A stretch of 7,812 nucleotides of DNA from a bacterium (Candidatus Ratteibacteria) CG_4_9_14_3_um_filter_41_21 (GTDB lineage: Bacteria; Ratteibacteria; UBA8468): NCBI GenBank assembly GCA_002791075.1, contig PFWI01000225.1:1-7812 (forward strand). Reading direction: 5' to 3'. The notes beneath the pieces were generated by a model. It ran no database searches, was not told where the DNA came from, and was given only the letters and a program-made list of their open reading frames with translations. The translations under genes were made by a program, and so were the position numbers. Positions 6,516 through 7,812 of the stretch are shown piece after piece; position 1 is the stretch's first letter; each line of letters begins with the position of its first letter.

Positions 6516-6699
6516 ACCACGAATTTATCGAATTATACGAATTAAAGAATGTGTCATTCTGAACGGAGTGAAGAATCTCTCCCTAACTACGAGACTCTTC
6601 GTTGGCACTCAGAGTGACAGTTTATGAGAGATTGTTTCGCTGTCGCTCACAACGACTTCGTCGGTTTCTAAATTAGATTAATTCGCGTAATTCGTGGTT
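6515..6699. repeat. CCACGAATT inverted-repeat frame, copy B
   Basis: A 185-bp element with ends near-identical to copy A: left aaccacgaatttatcgaatt (6515-6534), right aattcgcgtaattcgtggtt (6680-6699). Similarity to copy A continues inward for about 10 bp on each side (left CGAATTAAA, right AAATTAGA) and then stops, because the cargo differs. The cargo here is a TGTCATTCTGA long hairpin (6552-6619) and a related second segment to about 6665 with a small hairpin CGAC-TTC-GTCG (6653-6663). The left end shares the last base of the upstream stop codon and the right end finishes 8 bp before the proC start. Confidence 0.8.
6552..6619. repeat. TGTCATTCTGA-type long hairpin repeat, nested in frame B
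   Basis: Ends TGTCATTCTGA (6552-6562) and TCAGAGTGACA (6609-6619) pair fully apart from one G.T pair. An inner stem GAAGAATCTC (6570-6579) pairs with GAGACTCTTC (6591-6600) with one mismatch. The TGTCATTCTGA...GAAGAATCT type of repeat is known as a dispersed element in many environmental bacterial genomes. It lies inside the inverted-repeat frame 6515-6699, so two unrelated repeats are nested. Confidence 0.75.
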
Positions 6700-6707
6700 G
6701 AGATAAA

Positions 6708-7535
6708 ATGAAAGTTTCCATTGTTGGCGGGGGGAATTTAGGCTCGGCTCTTATTCAGGGGTTATTGCAGGCAAAGGGATGGAGAGCAACAGATGTTTTA
6801 GTCTGCGATATATCGGGGAGAAGGATTTCCTTTCTACAGAGAAAATTTAAGATAAAAACCACGAGCAAACTGAAAGAAGCTTTAAATTTCTCTTTCATTC
6901 TGGTTCTGGCGGTAAAACCAAAGGATATGGAAGAGCTATTAAGCAAATTACACCCCCACCTATCTCCTCCCCCCTTGAGGGGGAGGATAGAGGAGGGGGG
7001 GAAACTTTTTATCGCGGTTGCCGCCGGCATCAAGACCGATTTTTTAGAGAAAAAATTAGGCAAAGTTCCCGTTATCCGGGTAATGCCAAATATATGTGTG
7101 GCGGTAGGAGAGGGGGTATGCGCTTATTCCTTAGGCAGATATACCTGTCCTTCCGATGAAAAAAAATTTCTTTCTCTCTTTGGCGGCCTGGGAGAAACTA
7201 TCAAGATGAAGGAGTCTTTTCTGGACCTTATTACCGCTGTCTCGGGCAGTGGGCCGGCCTACATATTTCGGATGATTGAAATATTAGCCGAACTTCTGGA
7301 AAAGGACGGATTAAATAAAAAAATGGCATTACAAATAGTTTCCCAGACTGTTTTTGGCAGTGGCAAAATGGTAAAAGAACTAAAGGAAAGCCCGGAAAGT
7401 TTGCGGGCAAAAGTTACCTCGCCTGGCGGAACAACTGAGGCCGCTCTAAAAGTTTTAGAAAAAGATCATCTAAAGGAAATTTTTTCTCGTGCCATCAAAG
7501 CCGCCCGCAAAAGAGCAAAAGAGTTAGGAAAATAG
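6708..7535 (+). CDS. proC: Pyrroline-5-carboxylate reductase
   Basis: Reduces 1-pyrroline-5-carboxylate to L-proline with NAD(P)H, the last step of proline synthesis, in the cytoplasm; the enzyme forms oligomers through its C-terminal domain. 275 residues. Seen: Rossmann loop VGGGNLGSALIQGL (6-19), VLAVKPKD (66-73), IAVAAGI (102-108), RVMPNICVAVGEG (124-136), AVSGSGPAYIFRMIE (177-191), and the family signature VTSPGGTTEAAL (236-247). The MPN motif is followed by Ile-Cys where most family members have Thr-Pro. Residues about 84-98 (HLSPPPLRGRIEEGG) are unusual: they coincide with a palindromic repeat at the DNA level, and the stretch between VKP and AAG is about 10 residues longer than in E. 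coli ProC as I remember it. The frame and all downstream motifs stay intact, so the enzyme is probably active. Start at ATG 6708, with only a weak GAG upstream. It is likely a housekeeping gene unrelated to the sugar cluster. Confidence 0.96.
   Translation: MKVSIVGGGNLGSALIQGLLQAKGWRATDVLVCDISGRRISFLQRKFKIKTTSKLKEALNFSFILVLAVKPKDMEELLSKLHPHLSPPPLRGRIEEGGKLFIAVAAGIKTDFLEKKLGKVPVIRVMPNICVAVGEGVCAYSLGRYTCPSDEKKFLSLFGGLGETIKMKESFLDLITAVSGSGPAYIFRMIEILAELLEKDGLNKKMALQIVSQTVFGSGKMVKELKESPESLRAKVTSPGGTTEAALKVLEKDHLKEIFSRAIKAARKRAKELGK
6951..7001. repeat. Palindromic element inserted in frame within proC
   Basis: TCCTCCCCC (6965-6973) pairs perfectly with GGGGGAGGA (6979-6987) around CTTGA, with imperfectly pairing C-rich and G-rich flanks. 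The core CCCTTGAGGGG is shared with the intergenic unit at 4326-4348. Both also share a reading frame: LSPxPLRG then a Glu/Gly-rich tail. This places a member of the same repeat family inside a conserved coding gene. Confidence 0.75.
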
Positions 7536-7571
7536 AAGATATGAGTTTGGCCTGGATAGGAAATTAGAGGT

Positions 7572-7600
7572 TTGACTTTTAGTTTTTGTTATGTTATCCT
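7572..7600 (+). promoter_or_regulatory. Possible sigma-70 type promoter before the secreted-protein gene
   Basis: TTGACT (7572-7577, five of six to the -35 consensus), a 17-nt spacer, then TATCCT (7595-7600, four of six to the -10 consensus). Transcription would begin near 7607, only a few bases before ATG 7611, so the mRNA would be almost leaderless. This fits the absence of a usable Shine-Dalgarno there. The 75-nt gap after proC is otherwise empty apart from two very short ATG frames (7541-7567 and 7591-7614). Confidence 0.4.
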
Positions 7601-7610
7601 TTACTCTGAG

Positions 7611-7812
7611 ATGAAAGTAAAGATACCAAACTGGTCAGGATTTAGAGCCTTTTACCTGTCTATCCTTCTTTTTGCCTTTCCGGCTTTAATTAAAGCAAGT
7701 GAACTTCCTACTCTTTCTTTTAATCCTGATTCTTCCTATTCTTCAGGTATAGTCCAGGTATCTATTGGAGAAGCTTCAGAAGATGTCTTTCAGGTTAAAC
7801 TCCTCTGCGATG
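7611..7812 (+). CDS. Secreted protein of unknown function, 3' truncated by window edge
   Basis: An open frame from ATG 7611 runs off the right edge after 67 codons. It begins with a typical signal peptide: basic MKVK start, a hydrophobic core FYLSILLFAFPALI (about 14-27), and a likely cleavage near IKA-S or KAS-E (about 29-30). The mature part (ELPTLSFNPDSSYSSGIVQV and onward) is Ser-rich with alternating hydrophobic residues, suggesting beta strands of an exported or surface protein. No cysteine follows the core in lipobox position, so it is not an obvious lipoprotein. I do not recognise the family from this short fragment. The start is supported by the signal peptide and the promoter-like sequence just upstream, not by a ribosome binding site. 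Its codon use, rich in TCT/CTT/TTT, is somewhat different from proC. Confidence 0.7.
   Translation, partial: MKVKIPNWSGFRAFYLSILLFAFPALIKASELPTLSFNPDSSYSSGIVQVSIGEASEDVFQVKLLCD

Noticed and set aside
6394..6627. 77-residue + strand frame overlapping the oxidoreductase end and the repeats
   Set aside because: Out-of-frame shadow of the oxidoreductase that then runs into the TGTCATTCTGA repeat; no domain and no start signal.
5242..6699. CRISPR array or direct-repeat array
   Set aside because: Only two frame copies about 1.27 kb apart with a full gene between them; no regular spacers and no cas genes.

Overview
The window is a 7.8 kb stretch of bacterial DNA with every recognisable gene on the + strand. 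It looks like the genome of an uncultured bacterium: AT-leaning codon choice, short palindromic repeats in every gap around the sugar-metabolism genes after position 4233, and no close match that I can name. The style of the repeats (CCACGAATT frames, TGTCATTCTGA hairpins, cloverleaf palindromes) recalls metagenome genomes of candidate phyla such as Omnitrophota. That placement is a low-confidence impression, not a result.

Layout: (1) 1-4233 is a tightly packed operon. It holds the C-terminal part of a Gfo/Idh/MocA-type sugar oxidoreductase (cut by the left edge), followed by three different uroporphyrinogen-decarboxylase (URO-D) superfamily proteins in tandem, with gaps or overlaps of 9 nt, -1 nt and -11 nt. 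None of the three carries the RQAGR signature of true HemE, so they are more likely relatives of the corrinoid/zinc methyltransferases (MtaA/MtbA-like). Two keep a His-x-Cys-Gly motif; the third has lost it. (2) 4464-5243 is a TIM-barrel sugar-phosphate isomerase/epimerase. (3) 5430-6515 is a second, complete Gfo/Idh/MocA oxidoreductase. (4) 6708-7535 is proC, the last enzyme of proline synthesis. (5) From 7611 to the right edge is the start of a secreted protein with an N-terminal signal peptide, possibly with its own promoter.

Taken together, the two NAD(P)-dependent oxidoreductases, the isomerase/epimerase and the three URO-D-fold proteins suggest catabolism or modification of an unusual sugar or polyol, perhaps a methylated one. 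The oxidoreductases would oxidise the substrate, the isomerase would reshape it, and the URO-D proteins would remove or move a one-carbon group or a carboxylate. The substrate is not visible from the sequence, and no corrinoid-binding protein lies in the window.

The most distinctive feature is the repeat load between 4234 and 7001. It has two cloverleaf palindromes, two copies of a 172-185 bp inverted-repeat frame holding different repeat cargo, a long TGTCATTCTGA hairpin, and a C/G-rich palindrome family with two units between genes and a third inserted in frame inside proC, where it codes for extra residues. Several of these start exactly at the stop codon of the preceding gene.
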